From positions 1 through 64,000 of the forward strand of contig JAVBRD010000010.1 in assembly GCA_031548365.1 (NCBI GenBank): 64,000 nucleotides of DNA. Reading direction: 5' to 3'. This document shows positions 49,794 to 58,725 of the stretch, piece by piece. Source of the DNA: JAVBRD01 sp031548365. Lineage in GTDB: Bacteria > Bacillota > Clostridia > Christensenellales > UBA1750. The position numbers and the translations under genes are program-made. Each line of letters starts with the position of its first letter. Position 1 is the first letter of the stretch. The notes beneath the pieces are model-generated. The model was given only the letters and a program-made list of their open reading frames with translations, was not told the DNA's origin and searched no databases.

Positions 49794-50945
49794 TCAAAAC
49801 CTCTTTAAGGAGGCGTTTTGCTTCCTTTGCAAGCGGGCAAACCTTCGCTCAAGCGATTCACGGGCGCTCAAATCGGCATACCGCGACATGCGGCACCACA
49901 GCAAAGCGCTCTCGGTAACGTCCAACGCGGACTGGGCATCGGACAAGTACCGCTCATAGATCACAGCGAGCTTGACGCGAGCGTCGAGCAGATGCGGGTG
50001 GCGTGCGATCGCATCGCTAAGCACGCGCGCCGCGTCGGCGTATCGAGCCGTTCGTTTATACAGCGCAGCGAGGGCAATCTGGGAAATCATGAGCGTTCGC
50101 CCTGTGGACGACAGACGGTAACAACGTTCGGCGGCCTCAAAGCGAGAACTTTTTTCGTTTAGCAGCCCAAGGCCGTAGGCGTCGTGTGAGTCAAGTGCTT
50201 CGGGCGATTCGACGGCCTGCGCCATGAGGATGAACAACGCGGCGAGAGAAACAATATCCTCACGGTTGTGTCGGATGACGTCCTCGAGCGATCGCAGATC
50301 CCGACTTTTCAAGTACGAGAAGAAACGCGCGGGAATCTCGGCACCGGGAATGTCGTCGGGGCGATGAAACCCGAGGATTTCGCGTTCAAGTGATTGCAAG
50401 GAACAACTCTCGAGCCGTCCGCGCCAAACGCGCCGCGCTGGATGCAGAAGATCGATATGAACGTGCTCATCATCTCCAAGACGCGTCCGCTGGAGAAGCA
50501 TGCGGGACCTGAGCAGGGGCACATCGAAAGAACGCCCGTTGAATGTCACCCAAAAATGCGCGCGGCTCAGCCTCTCGTGTGTTTTGCCAAGCACATCAGC
50601 TTCCACATCGTAGTCGGTCATAAGCCACTGAGCAATAACAAAATGATTGTCTTCGAACCATCCCGCTCCGACTAAAAAGGCTACCGTACCCACGCCGCCA
50701 GATAAGCCGGTGGTCTCGGTATCAAAAAAAACACAGTCTGTTTTATCCCAACCGTGGTCGGTATTGCCCAGTACCCAAACCGACTCTTCCTTAATTCCAT
50801 TAATGTCGCACAATCGCACACAACCGTGTTTCGTCGACAGCGAAACGCGCGTTATTCGCTCGAGCATGACGGAAGCAGGGAGCGCCGGTGCGTCGCTTGC
50901 TTTTGTTCCGAGCGCGCCCAGCTTGCCTGCAAGGTTGCGGATCAT
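49794..50945 (-). CDS. mrfB: MrfB/YprB DEDD-type exonuclease
   Basis: A 383-residue protein. The exonuclease domain has Asp75 and Glu77 in VFFDTETTGLSGGVGT, VTFNGRSFDVPLLRSR, and HNREDIVSLAALF for the later carboxylates. The C-terminal third is alpha-helical with TPR-like units (SRFEAAERCYRLS, ARYADAARVLSDA). In Bacillus MrfA and MrfB act in a nucleotide excision repair pathway for mitomycin C damage. ATG 50945 overlaps the mrfA stop by four bases, so the pair is coupled. Confidence 0.88.
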   Translation of the reverse strand: MIRNLAGKLGALGTKASDAPALPASVMLERITRVSLSTKHGCVRLCDINGIKEESVWVLGNTDHGWDKTDCVFFDTETTGLSGGVGTVAFLVGAGWFEDNHFVIAQWLMTDYDVEADVLGKTHERLSRAHFWVTFNGRSFDVPLLRSRMLLQRTRLGDDEHVHIDLLHPARRVWRGRLESCSLQSLEREILGFHRPDDIPGAEIPARFFSYLKSRDLRSLEDVIRHNREDIVSLAALFILMAQAVESPEALDSHDAYGLGLLNEKSSRFEAAERCYRLSSTGRTLMISQIALAALYKRTARYADAARVLSDAIARHPHLLDARVKLAVIYERYLSDAQSALDVTESALLWCRMSRYADLSARESLERRFARLQRKQNASLKRF

Positions 50946-53215
50946 GGTGCGTCCACCAGCGCGCTGATCAGCCGGAGTGTGTGCGACTTTGCTGTCGGAT
51001 CCTCGGCGCTCGCGCCCACGCACGAGGGGCAGCCGTTTTCGCAGCAACACTCCCCCACGACGCTCGCCGCGCGCTCGATGAGGAGCGGCAGTTTGTCAAA
51101 CAGCGCCTGAGCGAGGCCGATGCCGCCCGGACAGTTGTCATACAGGTAGATAGTCGGCAGCTCTGTGAACGGATCGCGAACATGGCAGACAACGCCGATG
51201 TCCTGCGCAGCGCACATCAGGTCGATGGGTGCGATGGCCTTCAGGATGTTGGTCAGCCCCATCATCGCCGTTTGCAGACCATCTTTTGTCAGCCCCGCTG
51301 TGCCGTCGGGGACCGATATCCACGCAGCTGTCGTGTGCATGTCGAGTTCGGGAAGATCGACCGGCCCCCACCCCACATTTTCCTGCGTATCGAGCTTAAA
51401 TTTTTTGAACAACGTCACGAGATATGTGATCAAAACCTCACCGAACGCGCGCCCCGCTTTATTCGGACCGTCGGCTGTGTCGAAAACATCGAGTACGCGC
51501 AGGCTGACGTTTAAGTTTGCGTCGGTGTAGTAGTCAACGTCCACGCGCCGCACGTACGCTTTCTTGTTCGGAAAATCAAGCCTCTCCACCTGGTATTGCT
51601 GTCCCTCATGCAGGTAGAGCGCCTTCTCGTGAAGCAGCATGGGCACTGTGAAACGGTCCATGGTGCCGATCGTTCGCGGTTCGGTATCGCTCTTGCTGAT
51701 GTCGAAAATGACGAAATTTTCATCCATGGACGAACGTATGTCAACATCGCTCGCGGGAAACTCCTCCGTTTGCCAGTACCATTTGCCGCTCACGTGCCGG
51801 AGCATATTTTGCGACGCGAGGTGCTCCAACAGCTCCGGCGTTTGCTCCATGCCGTTGTAGATTTCACCGTCATCAAACGGCAGCTCATACGCCGCGCACT
51901 TCATATGCGAGAGAAGGATGAACAAGTTTTCGGGGTTGATGCGCGCCTGTTCGGGCGATTGGTCGAGAAAATACTCGGGATGCGTGACGATGTATTGATC
52001 CAGTGAAGCGCTGGTGGCCACGAACACGGTCAGGCTCTTCCCCATTCTGCGGCCGGCGCGTCCCGCCTGCTGCCACAAAGAAGCGACGGTACCCGGATAC
52101 CCGCACAGCACACACGCGTCGAGCTGTCCTATGTCGATGCCCAATTCCAACGCGTTGGTCGAAACCACGGCGCGTACGCTTCCGTTCCGAAGTCCTTTCT
52201 CAATCTCCCGCCTAAGGGAGGGCAGATAGCCGCCGCGGTATCCGCGTACGCCCCCGCTCATGCCCAAACGATCGGCCACGATGTGTTTCAACGCCTTGAC
52301 GATCACCTCGACGTGCAAGCGGCTTCTCGCGAAAACGATGGTTTGCACGCCATTCGATACAAGCCTTGAGGCGATGGCGCGCGATTGCCCGACAGCGCCG
52401 GCGCGTATCCCGAGCTGCTTGTTGACGACCGGCGGGTTGTAAAAGACGATGTGTTTCTCCCCGGCCGGCGCGCCCGAACGATTGATGAGCGTCATCTTGC
52501 GTCCGGTGAGCGTCTCGGCAAGCTCGCCCGGGTTTTGAATGGTTGCCGAACAGCAGATAAACTGTGGGTGCGAGCCATAAAACGCGCACAGGCGCTTGAG
52601 CCGCGCGATCACGTGCGCGAGGTGCGAGCCGAACACGCCCCGGTACGCGTGAATTTCGTCGATGACCACAAATTTGAGGTTTTCAAAAAGCCGCACCCAC
52701 TTGGTGTGCTGCGGCAGTATGCCCGAATGGAGCATGTCGGGGTTCGTCACCACGACGTGCCCTGCCTGCCGGATGGCTTTGCGCGCGGACGCGGGCGTGT
52801 CCCCGTCGTACGTGAACGTCTTTACATCCACGTCGACCGCCTGGATGAACTCGTAAAGCTCCGCAACCTGATCGCTCGAAAGCGCTTTTGTCGGAAAAAG
52901 GTACATTGCCCGCGTGGTTTCGTCCTTAATAATCGCATTGAGCACAGGCAGGTTATAGCACAGTGTTTTTCCGCTTGCGGTGGGCGTGACGAGTACGATA
53001 TCCTCGCCGCGCGCAATGGCGTCCACCGCCTCGCGCTGATGCGAGTAGAGCTGCGTGATGCCTTTTTTGCCGAGCGCGTCGGGTATGCGTCCATCCATCC
53101 ACGCGGGAAAACCGGCGTACGCCGCTGTTTTCGCGGGAATGACGTGCCACCGCGTGACGCAGTCGGAAAAAGCCGCGTCCTGCCTCAGGTTGTCGATCAT
53201 GGCGTCAATCGTCAT
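50942..53215 (-). CDS. mrfA: MrfA/YprA DEAD-box-like helicase with DUF1998 domain
   Basis: A 757-residue superfamily 2 helicase: Walker A VTPTASGKTLCYN (residues 77-84 core), DEIH box in VVIDEIHAYRG, CSATIQNPGELAE, and the C-terminal motor VVSTNALELGIDIGQ..QQAGRAGRR. The DUF1998 region ends with a cysteine cluster, GECCCENGCPSC (about 720-732), which probably binds a metal. Bacillus MrfA is a 3'-5' helicase acting with MrfB in DNA repair. GGGGGG precedes ATG 53215. Confidence 0.93.
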   Translation of the reverse strand: MTIDAMIDNLRQDAAFSDCVTRWHVIPAKTAAYAGFPAWMDGRIPDALGKKGITQLYSHQREAVDAIARGEDIVLVTPTASGKTLCYNLPVLNAIIKDETTRAMYLFPTKALSSDQVAELYEFIQAVDVDVKTFTYDGDTPASARKAIRQAGHVVVTNPDMLHSGILPQHTKWVRLFENLKFVVIDEIHAYRGVFGSHLAHVIARLKRLCAFYGSHPQFICCSATIQNPGELAETLTGRKMTLINRSGAPAGEKHIVFYNPPVVNKQLGIRAGAVGQSRAIASRLVSNGVQTIVFARSRLHVEVIVKALKHIVADRLGMSGGVRGYRGGYLPSLRREIEKGLRNGSVRAVVSTNALELGIDIGQLDACVLCGYPGTVASLWQQAGRAGRRMGKSLTVFVATSASLDQYIVTHPEYFLDQSPEQARINPENLFILLSHMKCAAYELPFDDGEIYNGMEQTPELLEHLASQNMLRHVSGKWYWQTEEFPASDVDIRSSMDENFVIFDISKSDTEPRTIGTMDRFTVPMLLHEKALYLHEGQQYQVERLDFPNKKAYVRRVDVDYYTDANLNVSLRVLDVFDTADGPNKAGRAFGEVLITYLVTLFKKFKLDTQENVGWGPVDLPELDMHTTAAWISVPDGTAGLTKDGLQTAMMGLTNILKAIAPIDLMCAAQDIGVVCHVRDPFTELPTIYLYDNCPGGIGLAQALFDKLPLLIERAASVVGECCCENGCPSCVGASAEDPTAKSHTLRLISALVDAP

Positions 53216-53230
53216 GGAACCCCCCCTGAC

Positions 53231-54013
53231 TCAACGAGATCCGGTGATTCGCTTGATGTCCTCGCTTGAGGTGGATACTGGCCTTGTCAGATCAAAGACC
53301 GCGAGGAACTCTTTATTGCCGTCGCTGCCCGTGATGGGCGAGCGCGTAAGGCCATGCGCGTAGAGCCCGAACGCTTCCGCCCCCGAAATGACGCGTTCAA
53401 GCACTTCTGTGTGCACTGAGACGGTTTTTACGATTCCCTTTTTGCTCGCGAAGGATTTCCCGGCTTCAAACTGCGGCTTTATGAGCGCGACAAGCTGTCC
53501 GTTGTCGCGCAGGCAGCGCAGAGCGGCGGGAAAAATGAGCAGAAGCGAGATGAATGAAACATCGACAACAATCAGATCAAATTTGCTCCCGAAGTCCTCA
53601 GGCACAATGTCGCGTGCGTTGACGCCCTCACGCGCATTTACGCGCGGATCGGACGCGATACGTGCATCCATTTGGCTGTGGCCCACGTCGATGGCCGTGA
53701 CATGCTGTGCGCCGTGCTGGAGCAGGCAGTCGGTGAACCCACCCGTCGACGCGCCGATGTCGAGTGCTCTGATCCCCTTAACGTCGATGCCAAACACGGC
53801 CAGCGCGTGCTCAAGCTTGTATCCGCCCCGGCCTACGAACCGCTCTTCGGCGGTAATGGTCAGTTCGGCTGTATCCGTGACACGCTCTGATGGTTTGGTG
53901 CACAAAACACCGTTGACGAGCACACTGCCCGCTTTGATATACACCGCCGCCTTTTCGCGGCTTTGCGCCAGCTTTCTACGCAGGAGCGCGACGTCCAATC
54001 GCTCACCGTCCAC
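53231..54013 (-). CDS. tlyA: TlyA-family rRNA (cytidine-2'-O)-methyltransferase
   Basis: A 260-residue protein with an N-terminal S4 RNA-binding domain (RLDVALLRRKLAQSREKAAVYIKAGSVLVNG) and an FtsJ-like methyltransferase with the SAM loop ALDIGASTGGFTDCLLQ, catalytic Lys-Asp pattern GGYKLEHAL, FDLIVVDVSFISL and ALIKPQFEAGK. TlyA methylates 16S/23S rRNA. GTG 54013 follows GAGGAGG and lies inside the dxs 3' end, an 11-base overlap. The dxs-tlyA order is the conserved Firmicutes arrangement. Confidence 0.94.
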   Translation of the reverse strand: MDGERLDVALLRRKLAQSREKAAVYIKAGSVLVNGVLCTKPSERVTDTAELTITAEERFVGRGGYKLEHALAVFGIDVKGIRALDIGASTGGFTDCLLQHGAQHVTAIDVGHSQMDARIASDPRVNAREGVNARDIVPEDFGSKFDLIVVDVSFISLLLIFPAALRCLRDNGQLVALIKPQFEAGKSFASKKGIVKTVSVHTEVLERVISGAEAFGLYAHGLTRSPITGSDGNKEFLAVFDLTRPVSTSSEDIKRITGSR

Positions 54014-55844
54014 GGAGGTCCTCCTCAATTCTGAGCGCGAGCGCGGCGGGGGTCCTCCCGAGATACGCGTCGAGATCCGCAAAATGGCCATGATGAACCA
54101 CGGTGTCGGGGACGCCCATGCAGATCACAGGCGATGCGCAGGCGTGTGCTGCCCGCCACTCGAGCACGGCCGAACCGAAGCCGCCCGCGCTGATGCCGTC
54201 CTCTAGCGTCCACAAACGCCGCTCAGCTGTTTCGGACAGGATGTCTTCGTCTAAAGGCTTTATGCACCTGGCGTTGACCACACCGACATCTATTCCGTGC
54301 GCTGCCAACAGATTCGCCGCTTCGAACGCGGCGCTCACCATACGCCCGACGGCAAAGATGTCGCCATCCTGTCCCGCACGTTGCCTGACCCAGGCGGGCA
54401 GCAAGCCCGCGTGCGCACAGCTCAGGGGGGCGAGCGATTTGGCGTAGCGAATGACACAGGGCGCGCTTAAAGCGTGCGCGTACCTGATCATGGCTTCGAG
54501 TTCGGCCGCGCTTGACGGTGAAAGAATGGTGACGCCGGGTACGCCACGCAGCCACGCCATGTCGTAGATGCCGTGATGCGTCGGGCCGTCTTCGCCGGCA
54601 AGGCCCGCGCGATCGAGCAGAAGCGTGACAGGGAGCGATTGGAGCGCGACGTCGTGCACGAACTGATCGACTGCGCGCTGCGCAAACGTTGAGTAAATCG
54701 CGACAAACGGGCGAAGGCCCGCCGAAGCCATTCCCGCCGCAAGCGTGACCGCATGCTCTTCAGCGATGCCCACATCGAAGAAACGCGCGGGGAAAACAGT
54801 CTTGAGCGCGGACACGCCCGTCCCCTCTCCCATCGCTGCCGTGATGCCCACGACGCGAGCATCGGAGGAAGCGAGCGAGACTAGCGTCGCTCCCACAACG
54901 GCCGAGGAGTGCGCAAATGCGTCCCCGTTTTTCTCCACCATATCGGGCGCAATGCCGTGGTATTTATCGGGCTGTATTTCCGCTTTTTTGTATCCGCGAC
55001 CCTTTTGGGACACGACGTGAACCAGCACGGGCCGTTTGATCTGTATGGCGCGCAGGAGCACGTCTTCCAGCCGAAAAATGTCATGCGCGTCCACGGGGCC
55101 AAGGTAGGTGAAGTTGAAATCCTCGAAAACCGCGCCGTCGATGAAAAGACGTTTGATGCTCGTCTTGAACCACTGGGCGAAAAACGAGACGCGCTTCCCG
55201 CCGATGGGCAGGGAGACAAGGGATCGCTGCACGCGCGCCTTGAAGGTCCACCAACCGGGGTTTGAGCGCGCCCGAGTCAGTCTTTGCGATATCACGCCGA
55301 CGTTTCGAGAGATGGACATCTCGTTGTCGTTGAGGATGACGACCAAGGGAGTTTCGGTGTTACCGGCGTCGTTGAGCGCTTCAAAACACATGCCGCCCGT
55401 GAAAGCGCCATCGCCAACCACGGCCACTACCACGTGGCGCTCACCCAAAAGATCGCGCGCGCGCGCCATGCCCAGCGCAGCAGAGATCGCGGTTGAAGCG
55501 TGTCCTGTGCTAAAAGAGTCGTGCGGACTCTCAGAGGGTTTTGGAAAACCCGAAAGCCCTCCCATCTTGCGGAGCGTATGAAACTGATTGGCCCGCCCCG
55601 TGAGAATCTTATGGGTGTAGGCCTGATGCCCGACGTCCCAGACGATCTTGTCAACAGGTGAGTTGAGCACGCGGTGAAGCGCGACCGTCAGCTCGACCGT
55701 GCCGAGGTTTGAGGCAAGATGCCCGCCGTTGCTCAGCGTCGTTGTGATGATCAAATCGCGGATCTCGGCGCAAAGCGTTACGAGCGCGGTCTTGTCAAGC
55801 GACTTTACGTCACTGGGTGATTTGATGCTCTTCAGAATGGCCAT
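54003..55844 (-). CDS. dxs: 1-deoxy-D-xylulose-5-phosphate synthase
   Basis: DXS starts the non-mevalonate pathway from pyruvate and glyceraldehyde 3-phosphate. The 613-residue thiamine diphosphate enzyme has SNGGHLASNLGTVELTVAL, VWDVGHQAYTHKILTGR, the ThDP/Mg motif VVGDGAFTGGMCFEALNDAG..NDNEMSIS, and the transketolase-type VGIAEEHAVTLAAGMA and LDRAGLAGEDGPTHHG. ATG 55844 follows AAGGGATAGC. It is followed by tlyA with overlap. Confidence 0.97.
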   Translation of the reverse strand: MAILKSIKSPSDVKSLDKTALVTLCAEIRDLIITTTLSNGGHLASNLGTVELTVALHRVLNSPVDKIVWDVGHQAYTHKILTGRANQFHTLRKMGGLSGFPKPSESPHDSFSTGHASTAISAALGMARARDLLGERHVVVAVVGDGAFTGGMCFEALNDAGNTETPLVVILNDNEMSISRNVGVISQRLTRARSNPGWWTFKARVQRSLVSLPIGGKRVSFFAQWFKTSIKRLFIDGAVFEDFNFTYLGPVDAHDIFRLEDVLLRAIQIKRPVLVHVVSQKGRGYKKAEIQPDKYHGIAPDMVEKNGDAFAHSSAVVGATLVSLASSDARVVGITAAMGEGTGVSALKTVFPARFFDVGIAEEHAVTLAAGMASAGLRPFVAIYSTFAQRAVDQFVHDVALQSLPVTLLLDRAGLAGEDGPTHHGIYDMAWLRGVPGVTILSPSSAAELEAMIRYAHALSAPCVIRYAKSLAPLSCAHAGLLPAWVRQRAGQDGDIFAVGRMVSAAFEAANLLAAHGIDVGVVNARCIKPLDEDILSETAERRLWTLEDGISAGGFGSAVLEWRAAHACASPVICMGVPDTVVHHGHFADLDAYLGRTPAALALRIEEDLRGR

Positions 55845-55849
55845 GGCCG

Positions 55850-56347
55850 CTATCCCTTTGCGGCGCGTTCGAGCGTCTCGCCTGAAAGCCGGTACGTCGT
55901 CCAATCCGACATGGGGACCGCTTTGAGCTTTTGTGTATAAAACGCGATGGACGGCTCGTTCCAGTCAAGACATGACCACTCCATCCGTCCCCAACCGCGG
56001 CTGACCGCCACTTTCGCGAGCGTGCGCATCAGCGCGCCACCGATGCCATTGTTCCTGTGTTTGGGCTGGATGTATATGTCCTCAAGATAGAGTCCTGCTT
56101 TGCCGAGAAATGTCGAGTAGTTTGAGAAAAACAGGGCAAAACCGATCGCTTCCCCCGCCCTTTCCACCATGATGACCTCGGCTTTACGCTCTCCGAAAAC
56201 GGTTCGTACTATATCATCTTCGGTAGCGTAGACTTGATCGAGCATGCGTTCATAAACCGCAAGCTCGCGGATCAACGACAAGATATCCGCAGCGTCCCCG
56301 GGGACAGCCATTCGGAATGTGACGCCTTCAATACCACTTACCAGCAC
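55850..56347 (-). CDS. GNAT-family N-acetyltransferase (thialysine/diamine type)
   Basis: A 165-residue acetyltransferase. ELAVYERMLDQV, ALFFSNYSTFLGKAGLYLEDIYIQP and HRNNGIGGALMRTLAKVAVSRGWGRMEWSCLDWNEPSIAFYT match the SAT2/diamine N-acetyltransferase branch of GNAT (acetyl-CoA loop R-N-N-G-I-G). Likely acceptors are polyamine-like or lysine-analogue amines, an inference. It ends 5 bases before the dxs start on the same strand. Confidence 0.87.
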   Translation of the reverse strand: MLVSGIEGVTFRMAVPGDAADILSLIRELAVYERMLDQVYATEDDIVRTVFGERKAEVIMVERAGEAIGFALFFSNYSTFLGKAGLYLEDIYIQPKHRNNGIGGALMRTLAKVAVSRGWGRMEWSCLDWNEPSIAFYTQKLKAVPMSDWTTYRLSGETLERAAKG

Positions 56348-56368
56348 GTTGGATCTCCTTAAGTCAAA

Positions 56369-57115
56369 TCAATTGCTTGATAACACCGCTGTAAGCACAT
56401 ACAGGTGTCCTGCACCCACGGCGGCGGCATCCGCTTCGTTGCGCATAAAGACGCAGGGCGTGCCGAGTTTTTCAGCGGCGAGTCCGAGATGGCATACGGC
56501 TATGCCCACATCGACGGCGTTCATTTTGTCCATGATGATCGCCTTGATCGGGTTAAGCTTCTCGCGAGCCACAATAATCTTTTTTCCAGCACTGATCAGC
56601 TTCCACGGCTGCGAATTCATAGCGGACGGCGCGACGCGTACCGCCTCCGCGAGCTCGAGTGAGCAGTCGCCATCCAGTATATCCGAGATGGGTTTACGCT
56701 TGAACTCGGTGTTCGGGCGGTAGAGCGGCTCACTTGAAAAACCGAACGCCAGCGTAATGGCCGGCGTCAGCCCGGACGACCGATCCACTCTGGGTGAAGC
56801 CATGCCGCACCAGCAGCAACCGATGCCGCGGCTCGAAAGGTACAGGTCCGCGTGCTGGAGAGTATAGCCTGCATTCTCAAGCGCGCCCGGCTGATCGTCG
56901 GTCAAGCAGGCGATGTAGTGCGGCGCTTTGACCGCCATTGCGCCGACATCTTTGGCCTCGAGAAACTGAAACTCGCAGCGCACATTTGGGAACAAGGGTC
57001 TTACGTTGTCGAGCACACGCTTGATGGCCTCAATTTCGGGATTGGGCACCGGTTTGTCAATCTGGTAACGACGGATCGACTTGCGCTTGAAGATCGTATC
57101 GTAAAGTTGTGCCAT
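56369..57115 (-). CDS. Nitroreductase-family protein
   Basis: A 248-residue flavoprotein. IFKRKSIRRYQIDKPVP is the usual FMN-binding N-terminal motif, ALENAGYTLQHADLYLSSRGIGCCWCG is the dimer helix region, and VRVAPSAMNSQPWKL, normally near the start of nitroreductases, appears here in the C-terminal half. This layout fits the TM1586/nitroreductase-like class, in which two half-domains make one monomer. Substrate unknown. AGGAGAGG precedes ATG 57115. Confidence 0.83.
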   Translation of the reverse strand: MAQLYDTIFKRKSIRRYQIDKPVPNPEIEAIKRVLDNVRPLFPNVRCEFQFLEAKDVGAMAVKAPHYIACLTDDQPGALENAGYTLQHADLYLSSRGIGCCWCGMASPRVDRSSGLTPAITLAFGFSSEPLYRPNTEFKRKPISDILDGDCSLELAEAVRVAPSAMNSQPWKLISAGKKIIVAREKLNPIKAIIMDKMNAVDVGIAVCHLGLAAEKLGTPCVFMRNEADAAAVGAGHLYVLTAVLSSN

Positions 57116-57125
57116 ATTACCTCTC

Positions 57126-57581
57126 CTACACCATCAATATGCCAATGACGATTCCAAGGAAAGCACCGGCGAACACCTCGAGCGGCGTGTGGCCAATCAG
57201 CTCTTTCAGGTACTCGGGCTTGACGCCGCCCACGCCTTCGTGGATGAGTGTTTCTACTATCCGATTCAGCGCTGCGGCGGTCTTACCCGCCGCCCTGCGA
57301 ACACCGGATGCATCGTACATGATCACAAGCGCGATGACCACAGACAATGCAAAGACGCTTGAATCAAACCCGCTGTTGAAGCCGATGGTTGTCGCCGTCG
57401 CGCAGACCATGGCGGCGTGCGAAGACGGCATCCCGCCCGCTCCGATAAAACGGCGAATGTCGAACCGCCTGTGCATAATGAGCGTGAGGATAACTTTAAG
57501 GCTCTGTGCCGCGAAATACGCAATCAGCGCCGCAAGCAAGGCCTGATTGCGCGTGATTCGAAAGAATTCGAAGGCCTCCAA
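57126..57581 (-). CDS. Divergent PAP2-family membrane protein (DUF212)
   Basis: A 151-residue membrane protein. It has FFRITRNQALLAALIAYFAAQSLKVI, the conserved FIGAGGMPSSHAAMVCATATTIG (SxxH of PAP2-type acid phosphatases), MYDASGVRRAAGKTAAALNRIV, and GHTPLEVFAGAFLGIVIGIL. The divergent PAP2 family lacks part of the phosphatase triad; its substrate is not known. The start is TTG 57581 (TTG-GAG-GCC), with GGGGAGGA about 5 bases upstream. It lies between ispA and the nitroreductase; a link to polyprenyl phosphates is speculative. Confidence 0.86.
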   Translation of the reverse strand: MEAFEFFRITRNQALLAALIAYFAAQSLKVILTLIMHRRFDIRRFIGAGGMPSSHAAMVCATATTIGFNSGFDSSVFALSVVIALVIMYDASGVRRAAGKTAAALNRIVETLIHEGVGGVKPEYLKELIGHTPLEVFAGAFLGIVIGILMV

Positions 57582-57593
57582 CTGATCCTCCCC

Positions 57594-58484
57594 TTATGTG
57601 CACCGGGCCGCGTTTTGAAGCGCCAACTCCGCGAGGAACGAGGAACCGGGCAAACGGGAGATCGCCTCTGATGCTTCGCTTGCGTACATTTTAGCGTCTG
57701 AGACCGCTCTGTCAAGCCCGAACGCTGCGATATACGTCAGCTTGCCGTTTCGTTCGTCGATTCCCGTTGATTTACCCGTCTTGACTAAGTCACCCGTGAC
57801 GTCGAGTATGTCGTCGACGATCTGAAACGCGAACCCCAAACTAGTTCCATATTTCAGCGCGGCGTCAAGGGCGTCCTCGCTTGGTTCTCCGAGCATCACG
57901 CCCGCCACGAGCGACGCGCGGATGAGAGCGGCTGTCTTTCCTTCGATGATGCGCAAGAGTGTGCCGCCGTCCGCGCTCGTTCTCTCGCTTAGCAAGTCGA
58001 GCGCCTGTCCGCCGCACATGCCGCCGATGCCCGCCCCGCCCAGTATGGCCCGCATTGAGCGCACGGATTCCGGCCGTGAAACACACGCCTCGGCCATGAG
58101 AACGGCAGCGTGTGTGAGCAGGCCATCACCCGCCAAAATGGCCATGCCCTCACCGAAAACTTTATGGTTGGAAGGCTTGCCGCGCCGGTAATCGTCGTTG
58201 TCCATCGCGGGAAGATCATCGTGGATCAATGAATAGGTGTGGATCAATTCGATCGCCGCGGCAAAGGGGTCCGCAAGCGTGAGCGCGACGCCCGAAAGCT
58301 CCGCACCCGCGTATACAAGCGCTGCGCGCAGATGCTTCCCGCCTGAGAACACGCTGTAGCGCAGCGCGTCCGCGTATTGGGGCGGAGCGTTTAGTAGGCT
58401 GAGCACCTCAGCGGAAAGCGCATCATTCAGCGCCAGTTCAGTGCGGTTCACGTAGGCGCGCATGGTCTGGTTATAATCACACAT
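57594..58484 (-). CDS. ispA: Polyprenyl (farnesyl) diphosphate synthase
   Basis: A 296-residue trans-prenyltransferase with FSGGKHLRAALVYAG, the first Asp-rich motif LIHDDLPAMDNDDYRRG, GDGLLTHAAVLMAE, and the second Asp-rich motif FQIVDDILDVTGD, typical of bacterial farnesyl/geranyl diphosphate synthases. It makes the C15 precursor for quinones and undecaprenyl phosphate. The ATG at 58484 lies inside the xseB 3' end (8-base overlap); ATG 58463 is an alternative. The xseA-xseB-ispA order is conserved. Confidence 0.94.
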   Translation of the reverse strand: MCDYNQTMRAYVNRTELALNDALSAEVLSLLNAPPQYADALRYSVFSGGKHLRAALVYAGAELSGVALTLADPFAAAIELIHTYSLIHDDLPAMDNDDYRRGKPSNHKVFGEGMAILAGDGLLTHAAVLMAEACVSRPESVRSMRAILGGAGIGGMCGGQALDLLSERTSADGGTLLRIIEGKTAALIRASLVAGVMLGEPSEDALDAALKYGTSLGFAFQIVDDILDVTGDLVKTGKSTGIDERNGKLTYIAAFGLDRAVSDAKMYASEASEAISRLPGSSFLAELALQNAARCT

Positions 58485-58725
58485 TCAGGTTCTCTGTCTC
58501 TGTCACGCGCATCTTTGCGGACAGTATTTCAACGCGCCCTTGGCGCTCTTTGAGGATTTCATGAAGCTGCACGGAAAGAGCGGCGCCTTTTTCATACGCC
58601 TTCATGGCCTCGTCCAGCGTGAGCTCGCCCGATTCAAGGCTGACCACATATTGCTCCAGCTCTTTGATCGCGTGTTCATATGACACTGTTTTCACGGTCA
58701 CCGTTTTACCCTCCAAACCGTTCAT
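58477..58725 (-). CDS. xseB: Exodeoxyribonuclease VII small subunit
   Basis: An 82-residue helical protein with YEHAIKELEQYVVSLESGELTLDEAMKAYEKG, the XseB signature. It pairs with XseA to form exonuclease VII, which degrades single-stranded DNA. The ATG overlaps the xseA stop by four bases and has no separate ribosome binding site, so translation is coupled. Confidence 0.94.
   Translation of the reverse strand: MNGLEGKTVTVKTVSYEHAIKELEQYVVSLESGELTLDEAMKAYEKGAALSVQLHEILKERQGRVEILSAKMRVTETENLNV

Noticed and set aside
52385..53269. 294-residue plus-strand frame opposite mrfA
   Set aside because: Arg/Val-rich shadow of the helicase gene with no recognisable domain.
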